Assembly: GCA_003514385.1 (NCBI GenBank)
Contig: DOQR01000009.1
Location: 1-64,000 of the forward strand
Length of the DNA: 64,000 bases
Source of the DNA: Oscillospiraceae bacterium
Lineage (GTDB): Bacteria; Bacillota; Clostridia; Oscillospirales; Acutalibacteraceae
Direction of reading: 5' to 3'
Part shown: in pieces, positions 53,966 through 62,335 of the stretch
How positions within the stretch are numbered: position 1 is the first letter of the stretch
Layout of the letters: the number at the start of each line of letters is the position of its first letter
The notes under the pieces: generated by a model
Seen by the model: the letters and a program-made list of their open reading frames with translations, nothing else
Told to the model about the DNA's origin: nothing
Database searches by the model: none
Position numbers and translations under genes: made by a program

Positions 53966-54820
53966 TTACTTCACTGCGTCAAGAGTGGTCTGCTTGCCGC
54001 CGTAGAGAGCCATGGGCTCGACGTGGACATAGCAAACGGTGACGATGTTCGTGTTGTTCTGCTTGTTGAAATCGTCGAGGTAGGGCTCGTGCTGGAAGTA
54101 GTTTGCGTCGATCTCGCCGGACTCAACAACATTGTTGGGCTGGACATAATCTTCGAACTCTTTGATGTCAAGGGTGACGCCCTTAGCGGCAAGGATCTCC
54201 TTGGCAACGGCGAGGATCTCGGCGTGCGGTGTGGGGGATGCGGCGACGGTTATGGTCTGACCCTTGAGTGCGTCGTAGTTGACGGAGGGATCGTAGCCGT
54301 CACCGGGGTTTGAAACAACGCTGATAACTGCGCCGTTATACTTGGAAGCGATGAAATCGGCGACCTTCTTGCTCTGGAGAGCGGCGGAAAGAGCCTTTAT
54401 CTTGTCGGAATTCTCGTTGCCCTTCTTGGCGGCGAGGATGTTCGAGTATGCGCTCGAGGAGCCCTCAATGGCGAGATTGTTCTTTACGGGGTTAAGACCC
54501 GCGGAGATAGCGTAGTTCGAGTTGATAACAGCGTAGTCAACATCCTTGAGAACATTGGGGAGCTGAGCGGCTTCAACCTCTTTGAAGGTGATGTTCTTGG
54601 GGTTGTCCTCAATGTCTCTTACGGTTGCGGTGATGCCGGCGCCGTCCTTGAGCTTGATGATACCCTGTTCCTGAAGAAGAAGGAGCGCACGGGCTTCGTT
54701 GGTCGCGTCGTTGGGAACGGCTATGGTGATGCCCTTGCTGCCCGAAGAGCAGGCTGCGAAGCCGAAGATGCAGCCCAGCGCGAGGACCGCTGCGAGAATG
54801 ATCGATATTGTCTTTTTCAT
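53966..54820 (-). CDS. metQ: Methionine-binding lipoprotein
   Basis: This 284-aa lipoprotein has a signal sequence (residues 1-23) ending in a lipobox F-A-A-C, with Cys24 the lipid anchor. The NlpA/MetQ fold follows (I-A-V-P-N-D-A-T-N-E-A-R-A and Y-A-V-I-N-S-N-Y-A). It delivers D/L-methionine to MetNI. It is the first structural gene of the operon and is preceded by a Met-codon leader and an attenuator. Confidence 0.92.
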   Translation of the reverse strand: MKKTISIILAAVLALGCIFGFAACSSGSKGITIAVPNDATNEARALLLLQEQGIIKLKDGAGITATVRDIEDNPKNITFKEVEAAQLPNVLKDVDYAVINSNYAISAGLNPVKNNLAIEGSSSAYSNILAAKKGNENSDKIKALSAALQSKKVADFIASKYNGAVISVVSNPGDGYDPSVNYDALKGQTITVAASPTPHAEILAVAKEILAAKGVTLDIKEFEDYVQPNNVVESGEIDANYFQHEPYLDDFNKQNNTNIVTVCYVHVEPMALYGGKQTTLDAVK

Positions 54821-54848
54821 GTTGATTATCTCCTTTGTATTTTAATTT

Positions 54849-54914
54849 ATAAGGTATTGGGTTGAAACGGACTTTTTAATCATGCGCCTTGCGGCACATT
54901 CGCCAATGCCTTAT
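54849..54914 (-). ncRNA. Structured 5'-UTR element before metQ
   Basis: On the minus strand a 12-bp outer stem (ATAAGGCATTGG with CCAATACCTTAT, one G-T) encloses an inner 6-bp hairpin TGTGCC-GCAA-GGCGCA with a GNRA loop. It sits between the attenuator and the metQ ribosome site. It does not resemble a known SAM riboswitch that I recognise. It may be an RNA processing or translational element. Confidence 0.4.
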
Positions 54915-54970
54915 ATCAAAGGGCGAGAATAATTTCAGATACTGCACTTTTCTTCCTCCTCAATGCAAAT

Positions 54971-55002
54971 AAAAAACGGGAAACTCCTCACGAAGCTCCC
55001 CG
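54971..55002 (-). terminator. Attenuator terminator of the met operon
   Basis: On the minus strand an 11-bp stem (three G-T pairs) closed by a GTGA tetraloop is followed by six T. It lies 20 bp after the leader-peptide stop and 150 bp before metQ. Confidence 0.75.
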
Positions 55003-55022
55003 AATCTCTGCATATATCAGAT

Positions 55023-55127
55023 TTATTCGTTTGACGGAAGCTCGTTAGAAAAAGACATGCACATGCACATGCGCATGGAGAACATGCACATTTCCATCAT
55101 CATAATGTTGCTGTCAAACTTTTTCAT
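55023..55127 (-). CDS. Methionine-rich leader peptide (34 aa)
   Basis: This short ORF has a strong SD (GGGAGG, 7 bp before ATG). Ten of its 34 codons are Met, concentrated in residues 9-24 (M-M-M-E-M-C-M, then M-R-M-C-M-C-M), with four Cys-free residues at the end. Promoter, leader ORF and intrinsic terminator occur in order ahead of metQ. This is the classic layout for ribosome-stalling attenuation, here sensing charged tRNA-Met. No paired antiterminator was worked out in detail. Confidence 0.75.
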   Translation of the reverse strand: MKKFDSNIMMMEMCMFSMRMCMCMSFSNELPSNE

Positions 55128-55160
55128 GATGCTTCCTCCCTGTTCAGTATCTATGAGCGT

Positions 55161-55189
55161 ATTATAGTCTCTTATACCTACGCTGTCAA
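55161..55189 (-). promoter_or_regulatory. Promoter of the met leader and metQNI
   Basis: On the minus strand TTGACA, 17 bp, TATAAT, a perfect consensus. The expected start at about 55154 gives a leader RNA of about 180 nt to the attenuator. Confidence 0.85.
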
Positions 55190-55230
55190 TAGGCTTTTAC
55201 AAAAAATTCCCGATTTGTCCCGATGCACAA

Positions 55231-55258
55231 AAAAGCAGGCGAAAATGCGCCTGCTTTT
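55231..55258. terminator. Bidirectional terminator after yhbY-family gene
   Basis: AAAAGCAGGC with GCCTGCTTTT, 8-nt loop and T tracts on both strands. It ends the ftsY-rdgB-yhbY transcript on the minus strand. Confidence 0.75.
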
Positions 55259-55283
55259 GAACCGGTTGACTTAAAATTTGCTG

Positions 55284-55712
55284 TTATATATCGCGGCTGC
55301 GCCTGAAATTGCGCTCAGCCTTGCGGCGAGCGGCGGTTTTTCTCTCTTCGGCGAGCTTTTTTTCGTGCACTTTTTTGCGCACAGATGGGCGGTTCGGGTT
55401 CTTCGTGCCGGTTATCTTCTTCTTTTTATCCTTGGGCTCGTGCAGTTCCGGATTCTCCTTGAAGAATATCAGGCTGCCGCCGACGACCTGAACGACCTCG
55501 GACTGCGTCTTTGCCGCTATCTCCTCGGCGATCTCGCGCGGGGGCTTGGGTGCTGTCTCGAGCAGTACCTTGAGCTTGAGCAGTTCGCGGGAGCGGAATG
55601 CGTCGAGCGTCTGGGCTATCAGTGCGTCATTGACGCCGCCCTTGCCGACCTGAAAAAGCGGCTCGAGCGAATTTGCCTGCGCGCGAAGCGCGGCTCTCTC
55701 TTTGCTTGTCAT
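55284..55712 (-). CDS. CRS1-YhbY-domain RNA-binding protein
   Basis: This 142-aa protein has an N-terminal CRS1/YhbY domain (residues 1-95, with L-F-Q-V-G-K-G-G-V and the GxxG-like V-V-G-G-S-L) associated with ribosome assembly. A basic C-terminal extension of about 45 residues exceeds the usual YhbY length. It overlaps rdgB by four bases (ATGA). Confidence 0.85.
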   Translation of the reverse strand: MTSKERAALRAQANSLEPLFQVGKGGVNDALIAQTLDAFRSRELLKLKVLLETAPKPPREIAEEIAAKTQSEVVQVVGGSLIFFKENPELHEPKDKKKKITGTKNPNRPSVRKKVHEKKLAEERKTAARRKAERNFRRSRDI

Positions 55713-56305
55713 ATAATTTCCTCCAGTTTTTTCGCAAGGAGTCTTAACGCCTTGCCTCTGTGGCTGATGCTGTCTTTTTCTTCTGCGGTGAGTTGCGCCA
55801 TCGTCTTGCCGGGGAACTCGTCGGGCAAAAACAGCGGATCGTAGCCGAAGCCGCCCTCGCCTGCGGGCTCAAAGGCAATCTTGCCCTCGCACTCGCCGCG
55901 CACGGTCATGTGCCTGCCGTCCGGGAAACAGCAGCAGACGGTCGAAACGAATCGCGCGGTGCGCTTGTCCATAGGAATGTTGGACAGATTTTTGAGCAGG
56001 AGCTCGTTGTTCTTCTCGTCGTTACCGTGCTCGCCCGCGTATCTCGCGGAATAAACTCCCGGCGCGCCGTCGAGCGCGTCAACGGCAAGTCCTGAGTCGT
56101 CGGCGATGCAGGGCATACCGCTCTCTTTGCAGCCGCTGTCGGCTTTTAAGAATGCGTTCTCTTCAAAGGTGACGCCCGTCTCCTCAACATCGGTAAGCTC
56201 GACTCCCGCTTCTTCCGCGAGCAGAACGCACACGCCGATGGGTTTCAATATGCGCTCAAGCTCGGCGCGTTTTTTCATGTTATGTGTAGCTATGAGAAAA
56301 TCCAT
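55709..56305 (-). CDS. rdgB: Non-canonical purine NTP pyrophosphatase (RdgB/HAM1)
   Basis: This 198-aa enzyme hydrolyses dITP, ITP and XTP to keep them out of nucleic acids. The T-H-N-M-K-K-R-A-E-L start, the D-D-S-G-L-A-V-D-A-L core, G-F-G-Y-D-P-L-F and S-H-R-G-K-A-L are all conserved. It overlaps ftsY by one base and yhbY by four. Confidence 0.92.
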   Translation of the reverse strand: MDFLIATHNMKKRAELERILKPIGVCVLLAEEAGVELTDVEETGVTFEENAFLKADSGCKESGMPCIADDSGLAVDALDGAPGVYSARYAGEHGNDEKNNELLLKNLSNIPMDKRTARFVSTVCCCFPDGRHMTVRGECEGKIAFEPAGEGGFGYDPLFLPDEFPGKTMAQLTAEEKDSISHRGKALRLLAKKLEEII

Positions 56306-57252
56306 TATTCGTCCTCTTTTTCCTCTTCCTCGTCTTCAATCGGCTCTGCGTCAAACAGACCCTCGGCGAATGCGCGGGCGTTGAACGGGCGGAGGTCGTC
56401 CACCTTTTCGCCGACGCCGATGAACTTGACGGGTACGCCGAGCTCATTTTTGATGTTTAATACAACGCCGCCCTTTGCGGTGCCGTCAAGCTTCGTTAAA
56501 ATGATGCCGGTGATCTCTGCAACATTCTTGAATTCTTTTGCCTGATTGACTGCGTTCTGTCCTGTAGTCGCGTCAAGCACGAGCAGGCTCTCGCGGTCGC
56601 TGTAGGGCAGCTCGCGGTCGATGACGCGGTATATCTTCGCCAGCTCATCCATTAGGTTCTTCTTGTTGTGGAGTCTGCCGGCGGTGTCGCAGATGATTAT
56701 GTCGGCGTTTCTTGCCTTGCCCGCCTGAATTGTGTCGTATATAACAGCCGCCGGGTCTGCGCCCTCGCGGTGCTTGACTATCTCGACTCCCGCGCGGTCA
56801 GCCCACTCTTCAAGCTGCTCGATTGCAGCGGCTCTGAAAGTGTCCGCCGCGGCGAGGATAACTTTTTTGCCCTCGTTTTTGTACATTGCGGCGAGCTTGC
56901 CTATGGAAGTGGTCTTGCCCACGCCGTTGACGCCGATGACGAGAATGACGGAGGGGAGAGTGATAAGGCTCATTTCCTCGCCGCCCTCAAGCATCTCGGC
57001 GACTATCTCTTTTATCTCGTTCTTGACGGCTTCAGGCTTGCGCAGATGCTTTTTCATAACGCGCTCGCGCAGCTTCTCGACTATCTCCGATGCGGTCATG
57101 CAGCCGACATCGCCCATGACGAGTATCTCTTCGAGCTCGTCATAAAATTCGTCGTCAATTTCAGTCTTGCCGTGGAGCATCGAGTCGATAGCCCCAGACA
57201 TATTCTCGCGGGTCTTTTTGAGTCCCTTGTTTATTCTTGAAAAAATGCCCAT
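56305..57252 (-). CDS. ftsY: Signal recognition particle receptor FtsY
   Basis: This 315-aa SRP-family GTPase has an N domain and then the G domain: G1 G-V-N-G-V-G-K-T-T, D-T-F-R-A-A-A, D-T-A-G-R and T-K-L-D-G-T-A-K-G-G. It docks SRP-ribosome complexes at the membrane. The acidic A domain is reduced to a few residues at the N-terminus; instead the C-terminus is strongly acidic (E/D run of eight to nine residues), which is unusual. Confidence 0.95.
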   Translation of the reverse strand: MGIFSRINKGLKKTRENMSGAIDSMLHGKTEIDDEFYDELEEILVMGDVGCMTASEIVEKLRERVMKKHLRKPEAVKNEIKEIVAEMLEGGEEMSLITLPSVILVIGVNGVGKTTSIGKLAAMYKNEGKKVILAAADTFRAAAIEQLEEWADRAGVEIVKHREGADPAAVIYDTIQAGKARNADIIICDTAGRLHNKKNLMDELAKIYRVIDRELPYSDRESLLVLDATTGQNAVNQAKEFKNVAEITGIILTKLDGTAKGGVVLNIKNELGVPVKFIGVGEKVDDLRPFNARAFAEGLFDAEPIEDEEEEKEDE

Positions 57253-57271
57253 TTTTATCCTCCGTGCGGTC

Positions 57272-58486
57272 TTATATCAGACCGTTTTTTATTCTTTCAA
57301 CTGCTTCGAGCGTGCGCTTTGGCCCTGCGAACGCGGTCAGGCGAAAATATCCCTCGCCCATCGTGCCGAAGCCCGAGCCCGGCGTACCGACCACCTGAAC
57401 GGTGTTCAGAAGCCTGTCGAACATCTGCCATGAGGTCAGCCCGTTCGGCACTTCAAACCAGATATACGGCGAATTTCTGCCGCCGAAACAGCGGATATTA
57501 ATACTTTCGAGTCCGTCCGTTATCTTCTTTGCGTTGCCGAGATAGCAGTTTATATTTTCTTTTATCTGCCGCCTGCCATCGTCGGAATAGACGGCTTCGG
57601 CGGCGCGCTGGGTTATATATGACACGCCGTTGAACCGCGTCGCCTGCCTGCGCGCCCACAGCGCGTTGAGGCTGACTCTGCCGCGTGAGAGCTCGCGCGG
57701 TATAATTGTATATGCACAGCGAACGCCGGTAAAGCCCGCAGTCTTTGAAAAGCTCCTGAACTCAATGGCGCATTTCTTTGCGCCGTCAAGCTCAAAAATG
57801 CTGTGCGGAATGTTGCTCTCAGTGATAAACGCCTCGTATGCGGCGTCAAAGAGAATGACGCTGCCGTGCTCATTAGCCCAGTCGACCCACTGTTGGAGCT
57901 GCTCTTTATTCATCGCCGTTCCCGTGGGATTGTTGGGGGAGCAGAGATATATTATATCGACATTTTGCTCCGGCAGGGGAGGGATAAATCCGTTCTCCGC
58001 GGTGCAGTCGAGATAAGCAATATTTGAAAATCTGCCGTTTTCGAGCGGCTTGCCGCCCCTGCCCGCCATGATATTTGTGTCTATATAGACCGGGTAGACG
58101 GGGTCGCAGACGGCGACTTTGCACTCGGGCGAAAAGATATCGCCGATGCTGCCGGTGTCGCTCTTTGCGCCGTCGCTTATAAAAATCTCGTCTCTTTCGA
58201 ACGTTATTCCACGCGCGGCGAAATCATATTTCAATATCTTGTCGATAAGAAAATCATATCCGCGTTCGGGCGGGTAGCCCCTGAATGTGGCGGCGTCCGC
58301 CATTTCGTTTACTGCCGAGTGCATGGCTTTTATGCACGCCTTGGGCAGGGGACGCGAGACATCGCCGATGCCGAGGTCGATTATATCCGCCTCGGGGTGA
58401 GCGATTTTGTAATCTTTAATTTTTTGGCTTATCGTCGAAAAAAGATAGTTGCTGCGGAGAAGCGAAAAGTTTTCGTTTATTTTCAT
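57272..58486 (-). CDS. dapL: LL-diaminopimelate aminotransferase
   Basis: This 404-aa class I PLP aminotransferase converts tetrahydrodipicolinate directly to LL-DAP. The motifs are I-D-L-G-I-G-D-V-S-R-P-L, P-N-N-P-T-G-T, the PLP lysine in S-F-S-K-T-A-G and G-T-P-G-S-G-F-G. ATG 58486 follows GGAGG and overlaps the dapF stop by four bases; the longer ORF to 58570 is discarded. With dapF it forms a lysine/peptidoglycan precursor unit. Confidence 0.92.
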   Translation of the reverse strand: MKINENFSLLRSNYLFSTISQKIKDYKIAHPEADIIDLGIGDVSRPLPKACIKAMHSAVNEMADAATFRGYPPERGYDFLIDKILKYDFAARGITFERDEIFISDGAKSDTGSIGDIFSPECKVAVCDPVYPVYIDTNIMAGRGGKPLENGRFSNIAYLDCTAENGFIPPLPEQNVDIIYLCSPNNPTGTAMNKEQLQQWVDWANEHGSVILFDAAYEAFITESNIPHSIFELDGAKKCAIEFRSFSKTAGFTGVRCAYTIIPRELSRGRVSLNALWARRQATRFNGVSYITQRAAEAVYSDDGRRQIKENINCYLGNAKKITDGLESINIRCFGGRNSPYIWFEVPNGLTSWQMFDRLLNTVQVVGTPGSGFGTMGEGYFRLTAFAGPKRTLEAVERIKNGLI

Positions 58487-59334
58487 CTTGCGCCTCCGCC
58501 GTAGGCAATTTCGCCTGTAAAGACGGTCTGTGCCGAACCGGCCAGGTACACATTTCCATCGGCGCTCCATTTTACCGAGAGCTCACCGCCGCGAAGCGAG
58601 ATTTTGATATCGGTGTCGCGCTTGCAGTAGCCGTTCAATATGCAGGCGACCGCCGCCGCGCACGCGCCCGTGCCACAGGAGAGGGTCTCGCCCGCGCCGC
58701 GCTCCCAAACGCGCATTTTAATGTGTGAAGCCGAAATCGGCTGAACGAATTCCGTATTTATCCTGTCCGGAAATGCGGGGTGATTTTCAATTTCGGCGCC
58801 GATTTTTTGAATATTTATAGAATCAATATTTTCAGAGAAAACCACGCAGTGTGGGTTGCCCATCGAGAGGCAGGTGACGAAATAAACTTTTTCGCCGACT
58901 TCGAGCGGCCGGGAAATCACGGTGTCCGATTCAATAAGCGCGGGAATATCCCTGCTTTTCAGCATTGGTGACCCCATGTTTACCTGCGCCGAGGTGACCT
59001 TTCCGTCCGTCTTATATATATTAATGTATTTTATTCCGCTGAGAGTCTCCAAAGATATCATATCTCTGTCGGTCATTTTGCTGTCGCAGACATACTTTGC
59101 GACGCAGCGCGCGGCGTTGCCGCACATCTTCGCCCGTGACCCGTCGGAATTGTAGATATCCATTCTGAAATCTGCCCTGTCGGACGGCAAAATCAGCACA
59201 AGCCCGTCTGAGCCGATGCCGAAATGGCGGTCGCTCAAAAATTTCGCCGCGGCGGGAGGGTCGTCGATCGATTCATCAAAACAGTTGACATATATGTAGT
59301 CGTTGCCCGTGCCCTGCATTTTGGCGAATTTCAT
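58483..59334 (-). CDS. dapF: Diaminopimelate epimerase
   Basis: This 283-aa enzyme converts LL-DAP to meso-DAP for lysine and cell wall. The two catalytic cysteines lie in the family motifs G-N-A-A-R-C and S-C-G-T-G-A-C-A. The P-H-C-V-V motif of the second domain is also present. Translationally coupled to dapL. Confidence 0.93.
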   Translation of the reverse strand: MKFAKMQGTGNDYIYVNCFDESIDDPPAAAKFLSDRHFGIGSDGLVLILPSDRADFRMDIYNSDGSRAKMCGNAARCVAKYVCDSKMTDRDMISLETLSGIKYINIYKTDGKVTSAQVNMGSPMLKSRDIPALIESDTVISRPLEVGEKVYFVTCLSMGNPHCVVFSENIDSINIQKIGAEIENHPAFPDRINTEFVQPISASHIKMRVWERGAGETLSCGTGACAAAVACILNGYCKRDTDIKISLRGGELSVKWSADGNVYLAGSAQTVFTGEIAYGGGAR

Positions 59335-59352
59335 TCACAAGACCCTTTTCAT

Positions 59353-59895
59353 TTATATATTAGCGAGCTCGCTGAGCAGATGCCGCGCGGTGGCGGTTAT
59401 AGAACTGCTCTCGTTCATGCTCCTTCTTCTAATATATGCGTATGCGTCCTCTTCAGACACACCGTTTACTTTCATATATAAATGTTTTGCCTTGTCGATT
59501 ATCTCCTGATCCGCCGTGTTGCGCTGACCGCCCGAGCGTATGCGCGACTCGGACGAGGAGCGGAGCAGCTTTTCTATTGCACTGCGAAATTCAGGACGTG
59601 AGAGCGGCAGGGTCATGCACTGCACGTTGCTCATGCCGAACAGCGGGGACTGGGCGGAGGATATAAGCAATATCATATCGGCGCCCGGCGGGAGCAGACG
59701 AAGCATGGCGGCGGGCGCCATGTCGGTCAGACGGTGGCAGATTATTATAGCCGAGGGGAGACGCTGAGCGAAATCGAGGGTCTGCGAAGCAGAGCGGCAC
59801 TCGATGACGCCCATTATTCCCATTTCCGCAACGAAGCCGCGCAGCTGCGCGCGCACCTTGTCGGATGACGATGCTATAATAATATCGCGCACCAT
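59353..59895 (-). CDS. ANTAR-domain regulator with degenerate receiver
   Basis: This 180-aa protein has an N-terminal receiver-like fold (1-110) without a clear phospho-acceptor Asp. The C-terminal ANTAR domain (about 118-180) has K-A-K-H-L-Y-M-K-V-N-G-V-S-E-E-D-A-Y and the R-R-x-S-M motif. ANTAR proteins bind two-hexaloop RNA hairpins and prevent termination. The RNA target is not known. It lies between dnaA and dapF on the same strand. Confidence 0.85.
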   Translation of the reverse strand: MVRDIIIASSSDKVRAQLRGFVAEMGIMGVIECRSASQTLDFAQRLPSAIIICHRLTDMAPAAMLRLLPPGADMILLISSAQSPLFGMSNVQCMTLPLSRPEFRSAIEKLLRSSSESRIRSGGQRNTADQEIIDKAKHLYMKVNGVSEEDAYAYIRRRSMNESSSITATARHLLSELANI

Positions 59896-59933
59896 TTATC
59901 CCTCCCTCGCGGTGCGTCAGTCTGTTAGAAAAA

Positions 59934-61271
59934 TCAGCTCTCCTGCACGTTCTTTATGATATCGTTGATAGTTGTTCTGAGCGCCGAGTCGGTGTCGCTC
60001 TCTTTCTTTATCTCGTCAAGGGCGTAGAGCACCGTTGAATAGTGCCTGCCGCCGAACTCCGCGCCGATAGCCTTGGCGGAAAGTCCCGTGACCTCGCGCA
60101 CGATGTACATCGATATCTGGCGGTATTTCGAAGTCTGTGCGTCCTTCTTCTTCGAGCGCAGGTCCTCGGGATTTGCGCCGTAGGTGCGCGCGACTTCGGT
60201 TATTATCTTGTCCACAACGACGGGGATAGGCTTGTTGTCGCTGAGAATATCCCTTATCGCCTGCTGAGCTGTGGCGGTGTTGACATGCGCGCCCTGTATC
60301 TGGACATAAGCCTGCATCTTCTTGACCGCGCTCTCAAGCTGGCGGATGTTGTTCTTGAGCTTCTGCGCTATGTATTCAACGACATCGTCGCTGATATCGA
60401 AGTTAAGCGCGTCCGCCTTGCGCTTGACTATGAGCATACGGGTCTCGAGATCCGGCGGCTGAACGTCCGCGAGCAGACCCCACTCAAAGCGGGTGCGCAT
60501 TCTGTCCTCAAGCTGTGGCATGTCCTTCGGCGGGCGGTCGGATGACAGAACGATCTGCTTGCCGTCCTGCGTCAGGGCGTTGAAAGTATGGAAGAATTCC
60601 TCCTGCGTGCGCTCCTTGCTCGCGATGAACTGAACGTCGTCCATCAGAAGAACGTCGACTTTGCGGTATTTGTTCTGGAATTCCGTTGTTGTGCGGTGGT
60701 TGAGCGCCTCGATAAACTCGTTGGTGAATTCCTCGCCGTCTGTGAGGACTATCTTCATCGACGGGTCGTTCCTTTTTATCTCGTGGCATATGGCATTGAG
60801 CAGATGCGTCTTGCCGAGCCCCGAGTTGCCGTAGATGAACAGCGGGTTATACGCCTTGCCGGGGTTCGCCGCGACTGCCTGCGCCGCCGCATGGGCGAAT
60901 TTGTTTGACGCGCCGACAACGAATGTGTCGAATGTGTTTTCAAAATAGTTTGAGGCGCGCGTGCTGCCGTCTATCTCCGATGAGCCCGCCGCAGAGCCCG
61001 AGGAGTCAGACTGCGAATATCCCTCGCCCGGCGCTATAAACTCGACATCGACATCGAGACCGAGCGCGTTCAAAAATGCGCTGTGAAGCGTGCCGCCGAA
61101 CTTTTGCGCGAGGATGCGGCGCTTGAATTCCGCCGTTGTCATGAGCACGGCGCGGCTGCCGTCAAAGCTTATCGGCTCAAGCTCGCTGAACCAGACGTTG
61201 TAGATAGATTCGGAGTTTGTCTGCCTGAGATAGTCGGAGACTACCTGCCACAGCTCGTTGAATGAATCCAT
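59934..61271 (-). CDS. dnaA: Chromosomal replication initiator DnaA
   Basis: This 445-aa protein has domain I (1-90), a short linker and an AAA+ domain with Walker A G-N-S-G-L-G-K-T-H and Walker B L-L-M-D-D-V-Q-F. The DnaA-box-binding HTH carries E-F-G-G-R-H-Y-S-T-V-L-Y-A. ATG 61271 with SD GGGGGAAG is chosen; the ORF extension to 61457 crosses the promoter. The gene downstream is an ANTAR regulator, not dnaN. Confidence 0.96.
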   Translation of the reverse strand: MDSFNELWQVVSDYLRQTNSESIYNVWFSELEPISFDGSRAVLMTTAEFKRRILAQKFGGTLHSAFLNALGLDVDVEFIAPGEGYSQSDSSGSAAGSSEIDGSTRASNYFENTFDTFVVGASNKFAHAAAQAVAANPGKAYNPLFIYGNSGLGKTHLLNAICHEIKRNDPSMKIVLTDGEEFTNEFIEALNHRTTTEFQNKYRKVDVLLMDDVQFIASKERTQEEFFHTFNALTQDGKQIVLSSDRPPKDMPQLEDRMRTRFEWGLLADVQPPDLETRMLIVKRKADALNFDISDDVVEYIAQKLKNNIRQLESAVKKMQAYVQIQGAHVNTATAQQAIRDILSDNKPIPVVVDKIITEVARTYGANPEDLRSKKKDAQTSKYRQISMYIVREVTGLSAKAIGAEFGGRHYSTVLYALDEIKKESDTDSALRTTINDIIKNVQES

Positions 61272-61311
61272 TAGTGAACTTCCCCCATCATAATACTTTA
61301 TAATAGGATAG

Positions 61312-61340
61312 AGTATATCATAAAACCCCCTTTTTTTCAA
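61312..61340 (-). promoter_or_regulatory. Promoter of dnaA
   Basis: On the minus strand TTGAAA, 17 bp, TATACT, 41 bp before the dnaA ATG. No TTATCCACA-type DnaA box is visible between dnaA and rpmH. Confidence 0.6.
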
Positions 61341-61372
61341 CAAGCAGTTTGCACAAGGACGCAAAAAAATGA

Positions 61373-61402
61373 TTGACATTGATGTGAAGTATGATATATA
61401 AT
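61373..61402 (+). promoter_or_regulatory. Promoter of rpmH-rnpA-yidD-yidC-jag
   Basis: TTGACA, 18 bp, TATAAT, divergent from the dnaA promoter. The rpmH leader is about 115 nt long. Confidence 0.7.
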
Positions 61403-61523
61403 AGTAGCTTGCAAGGGTAGGCGAAAGCGTTATACCCATATCTGCACATAAGATCACGGCGGTACGAATGCCACCAAAGCGCCCGCCGGTGACTAATATC
61501 CTGTGAAACGGAGGTTACCGCAA

Positions 61524-61658
61524 ATGAAAAGAACTTACCAGCCCAAGAAGCTGCACCGTAAGAAGGAGCACGGCTTCCGCAAGAGAATGTCCGACAGAAA
61601 CGGACGCAAGGTTCTTTCCCGCCGCAGAGCGAAGGGAAGAAAGCAGCTCACCTATTGA
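61524..61658 (+). CDS. rpmH: Ribosomal protein L34
   Basis: This 44-aa highly basic protein begins M-K-R-T-Y-Q-P-K and contains H-G-F-R-K-R-M and [13 protein letters not shown], the complete L34 sequence pattern. It is a component of the 50S subunit. SD is GGAGG. It is the first gene of the conserved L34-RNase P-YidC block. Confidence 0.97.
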   Translation: MKRTYQPKKLHRKKEHGFRKRMSDRNGRKVLSRRRAKGRKQLTY

Positions 61659-61721
61659 TCGGCCTTTTTAACGGTCTTTTAACAGGTCGAGCGGATTATT
61701 GCCACGGATGGATTGATTGCT

Positions 61722-62084
61722 TTGGCAGAATATCAGACGCTCAAGCTTAACAGCGATTTTCGCAGGACTTACGGGCGCGGCAAATCAGCCGCTGACCCGG
61801 TGCTTGTCACATATGCGCTCAGGAACCGTTACGGTGTCATGCGCATCGGGATAACCACCGGCAAAAAGCTCGGAAATGCGGTGGAGCGCAACCGGTGCCG
61901 CCGGATAATTCGCGCGGCTTTCCGGCAGCTCGAAGGCGAGTGCTGCGGGGGATGGGACATTGTATTTGTCGCCCGTCATAAGACGGTCTCCCGCAAGAGC
62001 ACCGACATCGAGCGGTCAATGCGCAAACAGCTGGGAGCCTTGGGTGTTATCGGTATATCTGCAGGAGTGAAAGTTGTGAAGTGA
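61722..62084 (+). CDS. rnpA: Ribonuclease P protein component
   Basis: This 120-aa basic protein assists RNase P RNA in 5' tRNA maturation. Its RNR motif region reads K-L-G-N-A-V-E-R-N-R-C-R-R-I-I-R. TTG 61722 with GGATGGA nine bases upstream is a better start than TTG 61713, which abuts that site. It overlaps yidD by four bases. Confidence 0.93.
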   Translation: MAEYQTLKLNSDFRRTYGRGKSAADPVLVTYALRNRYGVMRIGITTGKKLGNAVERNRCRRIIRAAFRQLEGECCGGWDIVFVARHKTVSRKSTDIERSMRKQLGALGVIGISAGVKVVK

Positions 62085-62335
62085 AAATGAAGGACATACT
62101 GATAAAACTTATTCAGTTTTACAGAAAGCATATCTCACCGCAGCTGCCCGATATGTGCAGGTACTATCCGACCTGCTCTCAGTATGCGATAGAGGCTCTT
62201 GAAATACACGGAGCCTTCAAAGGCTCTCTGCTGACTGTTGCCAGACTTCTTCGCTGCAATATCCTATTCCCCGGCGGTTATGATCCCGTCCCTCCCAAGA
62301 GGGACAAAAAATCCAACCGGAGGACTCACAAATAA
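62081..62335 (+). CDS. yidD: Membrane protein insertion efficiency factor YidD
   Basis: This 84-aa protein has the YidD pattern Y-R-K-H-I-S-P, C-R-Y-Y-P-T-C-S-Q-Y-A and F-P-G-G-Y-D-P-V, with an amphipathic N-terminus. It aids YidC-dependent membrane insertion. The start is GTG 62081 or ATG 62087. Its stop overlaps the yidC start. Confidence 0.95.
   Translation: MKMKDILIKLIQFYRKHISPQLPDMCRYYPTCSQYAIEALEIHGAFKGSLLTVARLLRCNILFPGGYDPVPPKRDKKSNRRTHK

Noticed and set aside
54821..55190. SAM (S-box) riboswitch or T-box before metQ
   Set aside because: I find no S-box core motifs and no T-box sequence. The Met-rich leader ORF plus terminator explains the leader better.
61272..61523. oriC between dnaA and rpmH
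   Set aside because: No TTATCCACA-like boxes or AT-rich unwinding repeats can be pointed to. Only two divergent promoters are clear.
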